6,109 nucleotides of DNA, taken from the NCBI GenBank assembly GCA_002505325.1, contig DAUV01000053.1:1-6109 (forward strand), in the 5' to 3' direction. Shown piece by piece: positions 5,961 through 6,109 of this stretch. This stretch comes from Euryarchaeota archaeon UBA623. GTDB lineage: Archaea; Thermoplasmatota; Poseidoniia; Poseidoniales; Thalassarchaeaceae. The position numbers and the translations under genes are program-made. Each line of letters begins with the position of its first letter. Position 1 is the first letter of the stretch. The notes beneath the pieces were generated by a model that worked only from the letters and a program-made list of their open reading frames with translations, had not been told where the DNA came from and did not search any database.

Positions 5961-5980
5961 CTCATAAGTATCGCGGAAAG
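5961..5980 (-). promoter_or_regulatory. Candidate archaeal TATA/BRE promoter of the cox operon
   Basis: The minus strand reads CTTTCCGCGATACTTATGAG, with an A/T-rich TACTTAT about 40 bases before the subunit II start. If it is the TATA box, transcription would begin near 5940, which leaves only a very short leader in front of or at the ribosome site. The match to the archaeal TTTAWATA consensus is partial. This is the only A/T-rich element in the 124-base divergent gap that is well placed for the operon; the rest of that gap shows no gene. Confidence 0.35.
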
Positions 5981-6039
5981 GGCATCAGTAAGGCTTGCTA
6001 TGGGGAGTCGAGAAACGACTTCAAGGCAAGGCCCCCCAT

Positions 6040-6044
6040 AGGTG
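6040..6044 (+). promoter_or_regulatory. Shine-Dalgarno site of the DUF167-like gene
   Basis: AGGTG lies 7 bases before the ATG at 6052 and supports this as a true gene start although only 19 codons are in view. Confidence 0.5.
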
Positions 6045-6051
6045 CTTTGAG

Positions 6052-6109
6052 ATGCCCCCGGATTGGCTAAGGGAAGTAGATGGCGATTCCATCTTAGACA
6101 TCTATGTTC
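6052..6109 (+). CDS. DUF167/YggU-like protein, N-terminal fragment (cut by window edge)
   Basis: Only the first 19 codons are visible, reading MPPDWLREVDGDSILDIYV. This resembles the start of the small DUF167 (YggU) family, in which a W-L-R/D-G-x-x-L segment leads into a V-x-P-x-A-S-R strand motif that would fall just outside the window. The family is widespread in bacteria and archaea, about 100 residues long, and of unclear function. Support for a real gene is the AGGTG ribosome site 7 bases upstream and the divergent arrangement with the cox operon. No clear TATA box is visible for it. The family call rests on a very short stretch and could be wrong. Confidence 0.55.
   Translation, partial: MPPDWLREVDGDSILDIYV

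Noticed and set aside
5825..6070. 81-codon plus-strand frame across the subunit II start and the divergent gap
   Set aside because: It covers the start of subunit II in antisense and would overlap the DUF167 start in another frame; no ribosome site or domain pattern.
5932..6109. Minus-strand frame open from the right edge to about 5930
   Set aside because: About 58 codons with an unnatural composition, no recognisable C-terminal motif, and it would run through the cox promoter region and the supported DUF167 start on the other strand.

Overview
The window is dominated by a compact minus-strand operon for an aa3-type, A1-family haem-copper cytochrome c oxidase. In transcription order it holds subunit II (5927-5217), subunit I (5210-2895), subunit III (2898-1846) and a small subunit IV (1836-1477), followed 43 bases later by a tRNA-Ser(UGA) gene on the same strand (1433-1348). 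Around it lie a plus-strand YegS/diacylglycerol-kinase-like lipid kinase (301-1347), whose stop codon abuts the tRNA 3' end; the first 72 codons of a RibD-like riboflavin-pathway deaminase running off the left edge on the minus strand; and the first 19 codons of a DUF167/YggU-like protein running off the right edge on the plus strand.

Organism: the content suggests an aerobic prokaryote, most likely a planktonic marine euryarchaeote of the Poseidoniales (Marine Group II) or a relative. This is an inference from acidic, Cys- and His-embellished oxidase subunits, an N-terminal secreted CNCH module on subunit I, very tight gene packing, a TATA-like element ahead of the operon, and GGAGGTGA-type ribosome sites. 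No taxonomic marker such as rRNA is present, and a bacterial origin cannot be excluded from the sequence alone.

Layout: 1-217 RibD start; 218-300 divergent gap; 301-1347 lipid kinase; 1348-1433 tRNA-Ser; 1434-1476 gap with no gene; 1477-5927 cox operon; 5928-6051 divergent gap with a candidate operon promoter; 6052-6109 DUF167 start. The genes are packed so tightly that no intergenic stretch exceeds about 125 bases.

How the genes work together: subunit II takes electrons at a CuA centre (all six ligands present) and passes them to haem a and the haem a3/CuB site of subunit I, where O2 is reduced and protons are pumped. Subunits III and IV are non-catalytic membrane partners. The four cistrons look translationally coupled: each internal ribosome site overlaps or lies just before the preceding stop, and subunit III starts at a TTG that overlaps the subunit I stop. 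The most unusual element is the roughly 220-residue N-terminal extension of subunit I: a signal peptide, a CxCH motif, an all-beta-looking exported domain, and an extra transmembrane helix ahead of the normal oxidase core.
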